From NCBI GenBank assembly GCA_034509425.1, contig JAVTVJ010000047.1:806001-870000 (forward strand): DNA of 64,000 nt, written 5' to 3'. The DNA comes from Eopsaltria australis. Its lineage: Eukaryota; Chordata; Aves; Passeriformes; Petroicidae. The notes beneath the pieces are model-generated. The model was not told the DNA's origin and made no database searches. It saw nothing but the letters and a program-made list of their open reading frames with translations. The position numbers were made by a program, and so were the translations under genes. Shown piece after piece: positions 35,626 through 47,900 of the stretch (positions within the stretch are counted from its first letter, which is position 1; each line of letters starts with the position of its first letter).

Positions 35626-36774
35626 AGTAGTATAAAAGACAACTTGATCTCCAGAGTTGATAAGCATCTACAATTTATCTGGCATACTCATAACCATCAA
35701 ACATCAAGCCAGTTATCTTCATATAAAGGTGTGTTATCGTGTACAATTCTCCTTTTTCAAGACCAGGCAACAAGTCTTATCTAATCTACTTTTCTTCTTC
35801 AACAAGCACATGATTGGTTTTCTCTCAGGTTACTTTTACGTTCCTTTACAATCATTTTTCAAATATCCTGTAGTATGGAGACAGGTTGTTTGGTTCCAGT
35901 TACTTGATACATTTAGGGCGACTAAAATCATTGACGTCAAAGGGAACTAAAAGTTGAAGCTTTTCTAAAGCCTGAGTCTTACTTGCACTGAGGCACAGTT
36001 ACACTATCATGGAAGGATACAGAGGCCTTAATATAAACAGGAATCAGCCTTAATTCATTAGCAAATAGAACAATTAATTCTAGTCTCAGCATGCCACAGA
36101 GTAATTGCTGTGAGCCTGATTCTCTATTAAACTACGTGTATTGACACCAAATCAACTTTGTTTGGAGGGTATTTTAGGCCCTCTTTACAAAGTTAACATG
36201 ACTACAGATGCCAAAAGGTAGTGCAGAATCAGGCAGTCTGCATGTGACACTGATTCCCTTATGATACGAGGCTTATGTTGTGCATCTCAGAAGATCTTTT
36301 TGTTGTTTAATTAATTTATTTAATCAAATAAATCCATGACTGGGGAGTCAATAGACCCAAAGTCTACCACTGGTTCACTGTGTGTTTCTGAGCAAGGTCT
36401 TTTCTGTGCCTCACCTTGTGTATCTCAAATATAGAGATGATTGTTCCTTCTCAAATTCACAAAGAGACTGCTGAGACAAAATCAGGCTATATGATCTTCA
36501 GTCCTGGACTCTATTCTCTGTGTGCTACCTGGTTTTGAGTGTTTAGCACCATGGGATGTGGATACTGATTTCTTCTGACATACCCAAGTAGAATAACAAA
36601 AGTAAAAATAAATTAAAACAGCCTTATAAGTGCCAGGTATTGCTGTGAATCTGCATTTCATTGCATATTTCATTACCTTTAGATTAAAATCTTGTATCTT
36701 AAATTTTTCTTCCTGAATACTCTGGAGCCAGTGAGCTTTTCATTCTGTATGAAAAAAAAAAAATGGGTTGTACT

Positions 36775-36812
36775 GGGGGGAAAAGGACTGGGAGAAGAGG
36801 GGAGTGGAGGGG
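36775..36812 (+). other. Putative G-quadruplex sequence
   Basis: Four G-runs (GGGGGG, GGG, GGGG, GGGG) are separated by spacers of 9, 6 and 6 bases in a purine-only context. This fits a loose G4 pattern; no gene start is nearby. Confidence 0.4.
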
Positions 36813-39800
36813 AGGTATACACAGAGAAATAAACAATCATCAGAACAGAGCCTTAATCTCTGTTGTCAATGTCGTACCTGTGGTGTCACATTTATTACAC
36901 TGAGAATAGAGCTTTTAACCAGATTCAAATGTGTACGGAACTGGTATTGTCAATGCAACTAGAAGAGAAGTTCACTGCATTTTAAAGTACTGTGCACATA
37001 GTTGTCTTATTTGTAATTCCTAAAAATGTAGATTAACATGTACTTTCAAACACTGTCTTTATGATATATTAAACTACTACTGTATCTTCTCACTACACAC
37101 TTGCAGTTGATAGAAATGTCTCATAAACAGATAATTTGTTGAAATGCATAATTTTCTTTTCAGATGCTTCGCAATATGATACGTAAGTAACAGCTTGAAT
37201 AAGCTGTAGAATGGGTTATAGTTCAGTGCATGTATATTCTTCCCCCCCCCAAGGAAGCATGAATATTGATAACAGAATTAAATTTCCAGAAATTACAGAA
37301 ATTAGATAAATCTTACTTGGTAGCCAAATTAAAAAGTGAAAAATATTTAATAAGAAAACCCAAACTTTGCAAATTAAGGTTTGGTCAATCCCAGTTAGGA
37401 AATAGAAAATGTTGAAGAACCTTGACAGAGGCTCTTTTGGATTCATAAAAAGGCATAAAAAGTATTGTTTTGGACTCCTAAAATGTTTAAACTTTCATTG
37501 CTTTTATTTTAAGTTTGATAAAGAAGAGTTAATATCTTCCTCTACTCATTAAAATACTTTACACATGAATTTTTCAGATATTTTGGCTTGCTCACAATTG
37601 TGTCTGTCCCATGTAAGAAGCAGAAAGTAGTCTCATACCTTAGGAATCAACCAAGGAAAAGATTTAGAGGTGGGAAATGTTTGTATTATTCATTTATGCC
37701 TTCAGTATGGAATAGACTTACCAATCTAACTTCAGACTGGCGACTGTCCTGTGCTCACACAAAATGATGCAGGCTTGACTGAGCCCCCAGGCACTCTGTG
37801 CTGCCCTGTGCTGAGATCCCTTCTGCCTCAGATGAACAATTACTGCTTCCCAAGCCACCTGTCTGAAAGCAAAGGTGGGTGGATGCACCATGATCACAGA
37901 TATTTCAGTCAGCATTTCAGCTCCCTTAGGGAGTACATGCTTCATTGCCCTCTTTTTACATAATTACATCCAGGAAGAGTGCTTTTTCCTTCACTGTAGA
38001 TCCCGGCACAAGGAGAGCCTCTCCAAGTCTCCACCTTTGCTTTTCACACAGCAATTTCAGCAGCCTTTATTCAGTCTTGAAGAAAAAGAAGGAAGGCTGA
38101 GGATTTATTCTCTACATACCACAAATGGTACCACAAACATGCTGGACTGTTTAAGAAATCATTAAATAGAAATAGCAAAAATTTGTATTGCTCATTTCCT
38201 AGAGTCTATAGACTATCTTTCAAATAAGTGAATGGAATGAAAATTCTGAAAGAGGAATTTGTAAAATATAAATCTCCCTAAAAAGCCTAATGGATAGGAC
38301 AGCTCAACAAAATAAACAGACTTAAAAATAATAATAAATAAGTCAAGCATTTGTGCAATGATTTTTTGCTCTAGTACTTAACTGTGTGTGATAGCACCAA
38401 CAATGCCTAAGTACTTTAGGGCTAATAATTGAATGTATTGAAAACTAGAAGAATTCAACCAAAAATTCATTTGCCTGATCCTCAGAGAAGAAATATTACT
38501 ATCTTGTGAATGCATGTATACTTACTTCCCAGCTCATTTCTAGTAGTAATTCAATGTCTGGGTCTAGTGCTACACTCTATGAATCTCTCCTCTGAAAACA
38601 GACTACCTATATTTGCTGTTGTTTTACTCATCGACATTGCCCCCTCTGTGAAGTGAATATGGCTGTGGAAAAGGTGAATTTTTCTTTTGAGTGTGCCAGT
38701 ATTGTTTATCACGTGTCAACAAACGTGCAAATCTGATAAAAGTAATGTAACCAAAGATGTGCCATTTTAGCACAATATGAAGACTATGAAGGCACAGGTT
38801 CCTGAATACAATTTACCTTGCGTAATATTTAATCAGTGGGAGTGTGAAGAAAACCAAGTTGATTCTGCAAATCTAAAAGCATTTTGCCAAATCGAACTTT
38901 TAATGTGGAAGATCTGGCTCTATAGGCAGTGAATTCCACAGAAGCAGTTTTCTTCATGGAGTTGCTGCTCCTACAGGCAACCAGTGGAACAGAAAACACA
39001 TGGCTAAAAAGAGTTCAGGAAAAGAGCTTCATAGCACAAATCCACAAAAATATAACATGCACAATGTGGGCTTCTTGCCCTGGGGAGTCAGGGAGCAGTT
39101 GTTTGGCTACAAACGCCACTTGCATGGCTTCTTCTTCCGTGAACGTCTGTCACCCGTAGAGGCTGGACAGGAATGGGGAGTAGCAGGCTCTTTATGGAGG
39201 GGTAGGTAAATCTTCATTTAAACTCAAACTGAGGAATTCAGAATCCCAATCCCAAGATGCTAGAGTGGAACACTGTCTTTGAAAGTATTTAATTCATTTA
39301 CTTCTCAGAGAAAGTAACATTTTAGGCTAGGCCTGAGCTATGCAGGGATGGATGCTGAGTGTGCAACCAGCAGAGAGATGACTGCTCCATGGGAGCTGTG
39401 CTGGGAGCCAGCTGACAGCACCCCCAGCAGCCTCACCTTCAGCAGGGCTAGAGGGTAGCTCAAACTGAGATTAACTGATCACAGGCTGCTAAAGGCTCAC
39501 TTTGCAGCTGAAGAGCTTCTACAGAAAGGTAACAGCAGAAGTAGCAAACCCAAAATCTATACATTGTAATTAAAAGCAATGTCCAGGTAAAGAAACTGAC
39601 ATTTCAGCTATAGTTCAATTACTGCCATTCCTCGCTGCTGTGGCTTCAAATCTGTGCAATCTACGCAAACTGAGTTTTCCTGCTCCATGAAAATTGTGGA
39701 AGGACAAACCGAGCCTCCTGTAGCAATAAAGTCAATCACCAGGGAGAGGGCTGCACAAGATAAGGGTGGAAGGAGGACACAGGTAATTTCTTCCACCCCT

Positions 39801-39998
39801 GCACAGCCAGAGCCCTTAAGACCCTATAGAAATATCCATCACTGCTGTGGGACTTGCGGGATGAAAGAAAGCACCAAGAACTTGGAGTTGGCACAGAGAT
39901 GCAGGCTATTGACTCTCTAACTCCAGTGTTCCCTAAGGATGGGTTCCCTCTGTGGCACAGCTGCAGGAACGGTTGTGTATAACTCTATGCTGGCACTA

Positions 39999-40050
39999 TG
40001 TCTACATTGCATAGTGTCTACATTGCATAAAAGCCAGTGTCTACATTGCA
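39999..40050 (+). repeat. Three-copy short tandem-like repeat
   Basis: The 13-mer TGTCTACATTGCA occurs at 39999, 40015 and 40038, with spacers of 3 and 10 bases. It is local duplication in noncoding DNA. Confidence 0.85.
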
Positions 40051-43000
40051 GGCTTTTTCCCCTTTCACATTCTCCCCCATGTGGTTTCTTTATAGGAAGG
40101 GACTGTCAGAAGACATATCTGGCACCAAGGTCTGACAGGGAGCAGGGCAACAGTTGAAAATTTTAGTGGTAATTGCTAAGTATTAAGGTACTGAAACCGA
40201 GGGGAGGAATTGTGGAAAATATTCCAGTCATAATCTTAGTAATAAAAACCTTTCAGGGCTGGCACTGCTTTGCAGCACTTTCGAGAATTGTACATTTTGG
40301 TGAAGTTTTCAATGCCAAGGAAATAGTTCAGCTATTTAGTAATAATTTATATTAGTTTGTCATTTAAAAATAATTACTGCTTATTATTCAGGGAGAGTCT
40401 TCTCTGTGCAGATCATTTTAGTAATTTTGCTGACATACAGCTTGTGTTGTAAGTTTTAAAAGAGCAAGCTATGCCAGGACATAACTTTAAAATATACAAA
40501 TCTCAAATGCCATCAATCAGACCATTGAAATGCACAGTTCATTTTATTGGGACTTTTCTCTGCCCAATTCTCTGTGGAAAAGAGTCTGATTCTCAGAGAA
40601 GCTTTTAAAACAAAAGAGACAAAGCTTACTGAGCACAGAAAAAGAGCTGCATATGTGAACAAGTGTCAGAAAAGTAGAACATGTTTTTTCATGTGGTATC
40701 CCCTTTCACTCTACCATGCTTGAGAGCCCAACTGTAGCTCCCCACGCACAGAGTGAATGGAACAGTAAATTTCTAGCTGTCCAAAAACCACTGGGAGATC
40801 GAATGTAATTTCCCCACAGCAGTTCTCCGCAACTCTGTGCTTGGGTGAGGAACAATGGCCACATTCTGCCTAATGCATGCCATGTGCTTCTCCAGGTCCC
40901 AGGAGGAATTTGGCCTCAACAAAAACCCTCCTGCAGGTTCGGCCTGCAAACAGTCATTCTGCACCACCCCACACCATCCTCAGTGACACTCAGGATAAGA
41001 AGTGTAAGGTTTTCCAGCAAGGAAACTATGAGGGAATAGCACCATGGTCTAAAAAATACATCAGAGAAAAACAAACATCAGGGAGAGAGGTTATTTAAGC
41101 TAAAGGACAATGTTGGCATGAGAACAAAGGGGTCATACTGAGATGCACAGGATAGATGGCTCTGGTTATGCTTAGATAGCAAAGCCTTGGACCGCTCTAA
41201 GTGAAAGCAACAGTAATCTCTATAGCCACATGCAGGCAATTTCTCCAGAATATCATTATTATTAACTGAAAAGGTGATGTGAAGCCCAGATAGTAAACAC
41301 CAGAAGTGTTTGCTTTCTTGTTGAAATGGAAACAAAATAGGAGAAGCCTGATGACTTACAGTGCTTTTGTTAGCTACAGGTAGATGGCTGAGCATTCTTG
41401 CCCTTTTAAAAGGACTGTCTTTGGTGACTCACTGCACAGTTTGTGCATGAGGTCACTGTGACAGTCCACAGCAGTGACAAACAAGAATTTCCCACTGAAA
41501 GAAAAACTGTAAGTTTTAGCATCCCTACTGAATGTAACTAGTTTGATGGGAGAAGAGCTTAAAATGGACTAATCAAGCATTGCATGTTTCTTCTCTTCAT
41601 GGACTAAGTGAAGATTAGAAGAAGCTATGTTCATCTTATTGGTCCATGTGTTTCAGGGCATTAGAACAGATCATAGAAACTCATATTTCTCTCTGATGCA
41701 ACTCATTCAAAGCCTGGAATCACTTCACTCCAAGACATCTAGAATATTATGACGGTATTAATTTCACTGATCATCCAAATCTTAATGAGCTGTTCCTTGC
41801 AAATCACTTTGAAGCCATGGACATGTCTGGGATATTGTCATTCACTCTGCCTTTTACAATCCATGCAAAGGATATAAAACTGTAGGCCAATGTAGTACCA
41901 ATCAATAATTAATATCTTCATTACCAGCAAAATTCAATAATAATCCATTTTTAATAGAATTAAAGCAAATAAAACAATATTATGTAACACTGAGTACTGT
42001 CAAAGCACCCTGAAGTGGTACTAAAATAATAGAAAACCTTAAGACTCATAGATGTCTTTACTTCCCAGGAAATTCATGCACAGATCTTCAGGGAAAAAAA
42101 CCAAACAATTACAGTCATTGTGTAAACCATGCAAAATGAGATGCACACTATTTTTAGTATCGGTAAAAAGTAGCACTGTTTCCTTGTCTCCCTGCTTCTC
42201 AGATGTTCAAGTTCTCTTTATTCCTTGGCTAGCCTACTCATAACTATTGCAAATACTACAAGAGCTTATTTGGGCAGGATGCACAAACTCTCATAGTCAG
42301 TACAGTCGTTGCTGACCCATCCAGGGCAGCAGCATAAATGTTACATAATGGCAACCAGGTGCCTAAGGGGACTTAGAAAAGACCAGACCATGAAAGGTAC
42401 TCAGGTCCTGCTGCATCCTGGGTACTCCCACATTTTTGTGGCAACATTTGGTAAGTTCGGATGAAAAGTGCAAATATAGAGAAATCTGTAATTTTCAAAC
42501 ATAGCATTTTAAAACACTGCCCAATGTAATTTGGCTTCAATGTTGGTTAAGCAAAATTTACAGTTATAGCATTCTAATGATTTGTGTTGCGGTTTTGTAC
42601 TCTGAGCTTTGCATCAAAGGGACCTGAGATGAAGTTCTCTATAGCAGTTCATTTTCGAGCTCTACGAATCAAAAGTAATTTATAAACATCACTGAGTTGT
42701 GGCAGTAATAGCAAACATATATTAAAAAATAAAGTAATAGAAAATGAAAACAACAAAAAATAAAAAATAACTGGAAATGCTCACATTTTTAACCGGTTTG
42801 GGCAAAAGAGAATGAATCAGTTCATGGAGCAGTGGCTCATAGAAATGGCTGCCTCCATGTCACGTTCTGTAGGGTATGTGCCTGCATCTCAGCTCGTCTG
42901 GCACTCACATACCTGTAACATAACACACAGACCGGGCAGCAGAGAGGCTGATGCACAGATACACAATGCACACGTTTTACTGCCCCTGCTGGAAGCCTCC

Positions 43001-43756
43001 TGACCAGCACTGTTGTAGAATACATGTGCAATGGAAAGTGCATAACACAATTAGATCTATATTGCATAATTATATATTATATGTAAACATGTATAACCAT
43101 GTCCGTTATATGTGCAATAGATACCATGTACTTAAATATTGATAGTATAGCATATATAATTACAGCAAAGAAAAAACTCATAAACTAATTGGAGTGTTTG
43201 GAAGCTGGAAACCTCTCAAAATAGAAGATTATTCAATACCTGCTTTTCACTTCTCAATTAAAAGAAAGCCTTAATATGACTGTAATAATTTATTCATTTG
43301 CTCAGCCTTATCAGAACTTCCACAACAGTGTATACATTTCTTAAATATTTTGTTACAGTTTTCCTTACATTTCAGGGTCCCTATCCTCTGCAATATGAAT
43401 TTATCTTCAAATCCTGTGCTCAAGGAGAGGCGAAGGGAGGGCTGCTGTCCCTGGTGGCTGGTGGTGTGGCTGTCCATGCTGACGACTCATGGCAGGCCAG
43501 GTTGAACGGGCAGCATCAGCTCTCAGGGCTCTGAGCCTGTATGAAAAGCTTGACAAAATTTTCTTCAAGGTACATTTTTAGGCAAAGGCTAAATGTTTTA
43601 ATAGAAAAGTGAGATTCTGTTTCATATAAAGAAATCCTGACATTTTCCAAATCCTTCTCAAAAAGTGCCTAAATGTAAACTTTTCCTACTAAGTATTCCC
43701 TTGTGTTGGACCTTGATGAATCTTCTGTGTCCCTTCCAACTCTGAATATGGTGTAA

Positions 43757-44075
43757 TTACAGAATCACAGGATGGGTCAGGCTGGAAGGGACCACAATGG
43801 GTCATCTGGTCCAACCTCCGTGCTCAAGCAGGGCCATCCTAGAGCACGTGGCACAGGATTGTATCCAGACAGTTCTTGAATTTTCCTGTGAGGGAGACTC
43901 CACAACTTCTCTGGGCAATCCATTCCTGACTGTGCTCAGTCACTCGCACAGTAAAGAAGTTGTTCCCTATGTTCAGGTGGAACTTCTGTGCCCGTTGTCT
44001 CTTGTCCCAATTGCTTGGCACCACTGAGAAGGCCTGGTCCATACTCCTGACACCCTTCCTTCAGCTACTTACATA
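43757..44075 (-). mobile_element. CR1 LINE 3'-end fragment
   Basis: The plus strand reads 'acagaatcacaggatgggtcaggctggaagggacc', 'tcatctggtccaacc', 'tcaagcagggccatcctagagcac', and 'aaagaagttgttccctatgttcagg', the reverse complement of a CR1 3' region including the end of ORF2 (minus-strand FHLNIGNNFFTVRVTEHSQ). It is truncated at about 44075, immediately before the CUL5 CpG island. Confidence 0.88.
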
Positions 44076-44295
44076 CTTACTGATTCTGGAAACAGAATAC
44101 TCGTGACAACTGGCACGAAGCGTGACAGCTAAACTGGAGATTGGGTGTAGGGCAGCGACTTGGCTTCGCAGCACAGGGCTTAGTGCGGGTGGCCGTGCGG
44201 GGCTGTGCCCGCAGTGCTCTCCGCTCCTGACGGTCAGCCGGGCGTGCGGCGGGCCGGTGCCGCAGCACCCGCGAGGACAGCACGGCGGGCCGGCG

Positions 44296-44321
44296 TTGGT
44301 TGGTTGGTTGGTTGGTTGGTT

Positions 44322-44418
<97 letters not shown>
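44296..44418 (+). repeat. Compound microsatellite (TTGG)6 TTG (TTAG)24
   Basis: Six TTGG units (44296-44319), a TTG, then 24 uninterrupted TTAG units (44323-44418). A single G-to-A change in the unit, followed by expansion, would explain the switch. It sits about 500 bp upstream of the CUL5 start codon, inside the CpG island. Confidence 0.97.
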
Positions 44419-44419
<1 letters not shown>

Positions 44420-44514
44420 CAAATTATTTCTGTGCTTACAAGCCAGCGTGCCGAGCCCCGTCCCGCGGTGCCGTGAGGGCAGTGGCGGCGGGGCCGGGCG
44501 GTGCGGGCGGCGGG

Positions 44515-44528
44515 CCGGCAGGGGGCGC
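44515..44528 (+). promoter_or_regulatory. CTCF-like binding motif in CUL5 promoter
   Basis: CCGGCAGGGGGCGC matches the CTCF core CCASYAGRKGGCRS at 13 of 14 positions, followed by TGCAG. It lies about 400 bp before the CUL5 start codon. Occupancy cannot be judged from sequence. Confidence 0.5.
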
Positions 44529-44645
44529 TGCAGGCGGGGCCCGCAGCCGCGCTGGGCGGCGGGGCCGCTCCCGGCGCCGCATCATGTGGGCCCGGCCCCT
44601 TCCATGGAGCCGCGGCCGCCGAGCGCCGCCCGGGCGGACGCTGCC

Positions 44646-44657
44646 ATGAGGCTCTGA
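44646..44657 (+). promoter_or_regulatory. Short uORF in possible CUL5 leader
   Basis: ATG AGG CTC TGA: a three-codon upstream ORF in a fair context (G at -3, A at +4). It matters only if transcription starts upstream of it. Confidence 0.3.
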
Positions 44658-44745
44658 GGGGCGGCTGCGTGAGGAGCACCCGGCCGGTCCCAGCGCTGCC
44701 GAGCTCCCCGAGCCTCGCCGCGGGACAGGGAAGCCCAACGCTGAG

Positions 44746-44801
44746 GCCGCTGCCGCCGCCGCCGCCGCTGCTGCTGCTGCTGCTGCCGCCGCCGCCGCCG
44801 C
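44746..44801 (+). repeat. CCG/CTG trinucleotide tract in CUL5 leader
   Basis: Alternating blocks of CCG and CTG triplets, including six consecutive CTG, roughly 125-180 bp before the CUL5 start codon. They probably lie in the 5' UTR or promoter. Confidence 0.9.
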
Positions 44802-44834
44802 GGGTCCGGCCGGGCGGGCGGGCGGCCCGGGGCC

Positions 44835-44840
44835 ATGTAA
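44835..44840 (+). promoter_or_regulatory. Start-stop uORF (ATGTAA) in CUL5 leader
   Basis: ATG followed directly by TAA, 89 bp upstream of the CUL5 ATG, with G at -4 and C at -3. A start-stop element can stall initiating ribosomes and lower translation of the main ORF. Confidence 0.4.
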
Positions 44841-44923
44841 AGCGGCAGCGGCCGGTGGGAGCCGAACCGAGCTCGAGCAGAGAAGCCGCCGCCGCCGGCC
44901 GGGGAGGCCCCGCAGTGGGGATC

Positions 44924-44947
44924 ATGGCGACGTCTAATCTCTTAAAG
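44924..44947 (+). CDS. CUL5: CUL5 exon 1 coding part (cullin-5, residues 1-8)
   Basis: CUL5 is the scaffold of the CRL5 ubiquitin ligases. Its N-terminal helical repeats bind Elongin B/C with SOCS-box substrate receptors, and its C-terminal domain (not in this window) binds RBX2 and is neddylated. This exon encodes MATSNLLK and ends AAG|GTGAGA in phase 0; the start has A at -3 and G at +4. The eight coding exons in the window join without frame breaks to give residues 1-291 plus one base, out of about 780 in vertebrate CUL5. The encoded sequence is nearly identical to the mammalian protein as I remember it, which shows strong purifying selection. The gene continues past the right edge. Confidence 0.96.
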
Positions 44948-47900
44948 GTGAGAGCGGGGCCCGGCCGAGTCCTGCGGGAGGAGGGGAGAGGCGGCGAGGC
45001 CGGGCGGCCCTGCGGGTGGCCGGACCGGGCAGGGCGGCGGAGACGGGGGCAGGGCCAGGGCCAGGGTCGGGCCGCGGGTGCCGGTGCCCGGAGGTGCCGT
45101 TCCCAGGGCCCTCCCGCAGGTGAGCGGCCTTGGGCCGACGGCCTCGGCCCGGCCCGGCCCGGCCCCGGCGGCGGCTGCTGCCTGCTGCCAGCACCGCGCT
45201 CCCTCCCCCCGGCTCTACCTTCCCAAACACGCCTCGTTGGGAAACAGCGTTGCGTCGTGAGGATAGACAGGGCACGGTGTCTTCTCTTTGTTTATTTAAG
45301 AAAACCCGGGTGTGCGAAAAATGAGTTTTAAGTTAAACAAAGAGTTGGAAAATGTCTTCGCTGAGGGCAGGTGCCGTTATTGGGGTGGCCACCGTGTTCC
45401 AGTTTTGTTGGTAACTGCAGTTTTCCTGCAAAGGAAAACTCCCGGAGGCCTTTCGCTTACGTTAAGCAGCTTTGCTTTTGTAGTCATATGTTTTCAAGCA
45501 CTTTCCCGGCGTTTGATGGCAGATGTCAGTCACCCCAAGCTGCCGCAGGTTGGAACGGAAGATTTCAGTGGGACAGTCCAGTGCGTGAGCTCAGGGACTG
45601 CCTGTCCTGATCTTTGTGGTATGTATGAGGAGAAGACTGTGGCCTTTGAGGCCATGCTAGCACAGGGAAGATGGGCCTACTTGAAACCACTATTATTAAT
45701 GCCTCCTGTAAGTGTTTCTACAGCACCAGTTAACTACAGTGGTAAGATAGGCCTAGGGCAGGCTGACTGCTTAACTTGAGGAATTAGCAATTGAAGATAT
45801 ATATAAATATAGGCATAAACATGCATTCAGCACTATGTATTATAGTTCAGTGTGGTCCTGAAGAAGTGCACTTGCATTTTAGTTACCTGACCTAATTTGA
45901 GTGTGTAGATCTAGCCTGAATCTGCTGGTTTTATTTATTACTCTGAGACATTCAATGTGAAGAAATGAGAAATAATTTATTTGCTTGTTTCTCCCTGATA
46001 TAAAAAAAAAAAATCTTAATATTAAAACAATATGTTTAAAAATCTTCCTTGAAATGTAATTGAAATTAATTTTAATTAATTTCTGTATATTTTTATTCCT
46101 GTTAGAGGTTAGTCAGATATTTAAGCAGATAATACTTAAAAATACTTTAAATTTGAGGAACCCAAGAACACAGGCAAAAAAACATAATGTCCCATAAGAA
46201 GAAATGTCCTTTCTGTGGAAAAACGTGTGTTCAGACAGTTCTATCCACTTGTTAATGTTTTAGACTATCTCTTTGCTGTACTTTTGAGGATTTCTTGGAA
46301 GTCCAGCACGTGCTTTGGTGATACACATGGTGGGATAGCCCACAGTAGGTAGGAGAAACATAGACCTGGAAGATTTGTCAGCATTCCACTTCAGCTAGTT
46401 TGAAAGAGCAATAAGGACATAAAAACAGAGTCAAAGGCCTTGACTTGGCAAGATGACTTTTGCCAAGCTGAAGTCTTTGTCTTAACTAGTCATGGTTTTG
46501 CCACTGGCCTTTGAGTCATCAGTATTTTATACTGACAACAAGATATATATGCACAATGTGTTGTACGAAAAATGCTGCAGAGGTATTTCTTCTAAAATAG
46601 GCCTTTCTGGTCACATGAAGTGTTATTAAACACATTAACTTACTAATTAGTGAGTTTTCCAATGACAATAAAGTACAATTCTCACTTTACAGAAGGAAAG
46701 ATTATACAGTGATTTGACTTTGTTTATAATGGCAAGATAAACCAGTGCAAGAATTAGAACTAGGTGAGGTCCTTTGTTCCCCAGTTCCACTCATTAGAGT
46801 GCTCTTTGAGAAGCAAAATGTTGATTCCAGGTCAGTGTTGCCTGGCAGTGCCTCATTCCATCTGAGTCTGTCCAACACACTTCTGCTTCCATCTTTAAGG
46901 AGAAAAAAAGCAATGTCTGGGCACTGTAAAAATCCCAGGATAAGAAAGAAGAGCTGTTAAAATCTGCAAGTTTTTTTTCCATATCTTTTCCAAATAAGCC
47001 TGCATAATCGAATATAAGTTGTGTATAGACAGATCTTAGTTTTGCCAGCAAGAACAGGAACTGAGCATTTTCTTTTGTTTTCCCCCATCCTGGTTCAGCT
47101 TTCCACATAGTTGAGAAAATGAAGTGAAATATTCCTTTCTTACTCTATTAACAGATACTAGCTGAATCCAAACCTGACTGGCTGTCATAATTTTAAAGGT
47201 CATCATTTAAACTCTGCTACTGCATAATTTTCCTATTTGTTAATTCTTTTTTTTGGTGAGAAGCATATTCTTGGAGAGCCTTCTTTAAATGCAAAATTAG
47301 AATGACCAATTGTGTTGAATCCTGGTGAGGCAGAACAAATGGTAATGTGATGGAACTACTGCAGTACTTAGTAAGATCCATTTCAGGGTCAGCTGGTGCC
47401 TGCCCTACCTGTAGCAGAGCTGCTCTCGCTCGTTTAAGCAGTGGCTTTCTGCTAGGTGACTGAGCCATTTCCTGCAGAATCCCTAGTTTTTTGTCTCGAC
47501 ACACATGTGACATTTTTAAAGTGGGGTACTTCATTTCAGGGACCATGTCGGACTTGTAACTTGTTCTCTCTGCAGTGATGATACAGTCTAAACCAATTCA
47601 CCCATGTGACATGAAGACATTTGAGTTTTTCTGCAGTTTCTGGAGCAGAAAGCACCTCAGCTTATTGTAGCACAAAAAAAACCTGTCACTGTATCCATGC
47701 TGGCAGATCTTGACACTGTTGTAGAGCCTTACTGGAGCTGCCAGCAAATGCAGGAGTCTATCCTTGCAAGATGAACTGCATCATGAGCCTGATATTAGGA
47801 GAGGAGCAGCAAAGGAAGCAACAGTTTTTCCCTGGGCTTAAATGAAATGACAATCATTATTTACCTTTGCATCAGTTTCAACTGTTTGTCATTGACAACG

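Larger units (their letters stand above)
35626..43757. other. Intergenic between RAB39A and CUL5
   Basis: AT-rich interval with no recognised gene or repeat family. Small features are a G-run cluster at 36775-36812, a three-copy 'tgtctacattgca' repeat at 39999-40050, and AT-rich stretches near 42720-43140. Open frames are short and unremarkable. Confidence 0.5.
44150..45210 (+). promoter_or_regulatory. CUL5: CpG island promoter and 5' leader of CUL5
   Basis: Very GC- and CpG-rich sequence on both sides of CUL5 exon 1, split by a tetranucleotide microsatellite at 44296-44418. It contains a CTCF-like motif at 44515-44528 and a CCG/CTG tract at 44746-44801. No TATA box is evident. The transcription start is unknown but likely lies between the microsatellite and 44700. 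Confidence 0.75.

Noticed and set aside
39000..39209. Basic 69-codon frame that briefly resembles a small ribosomal-protein-like peptide
   Set aside because: Composition alone; no family motif could be matched.
44501..45331. 276-codon open frame spanning the CUL5 leader and first exon
   Set aside because: It runs through the leader, CUL5 exon 1 out of frame and the intron; a product of stop-poor GC-rich sequence.
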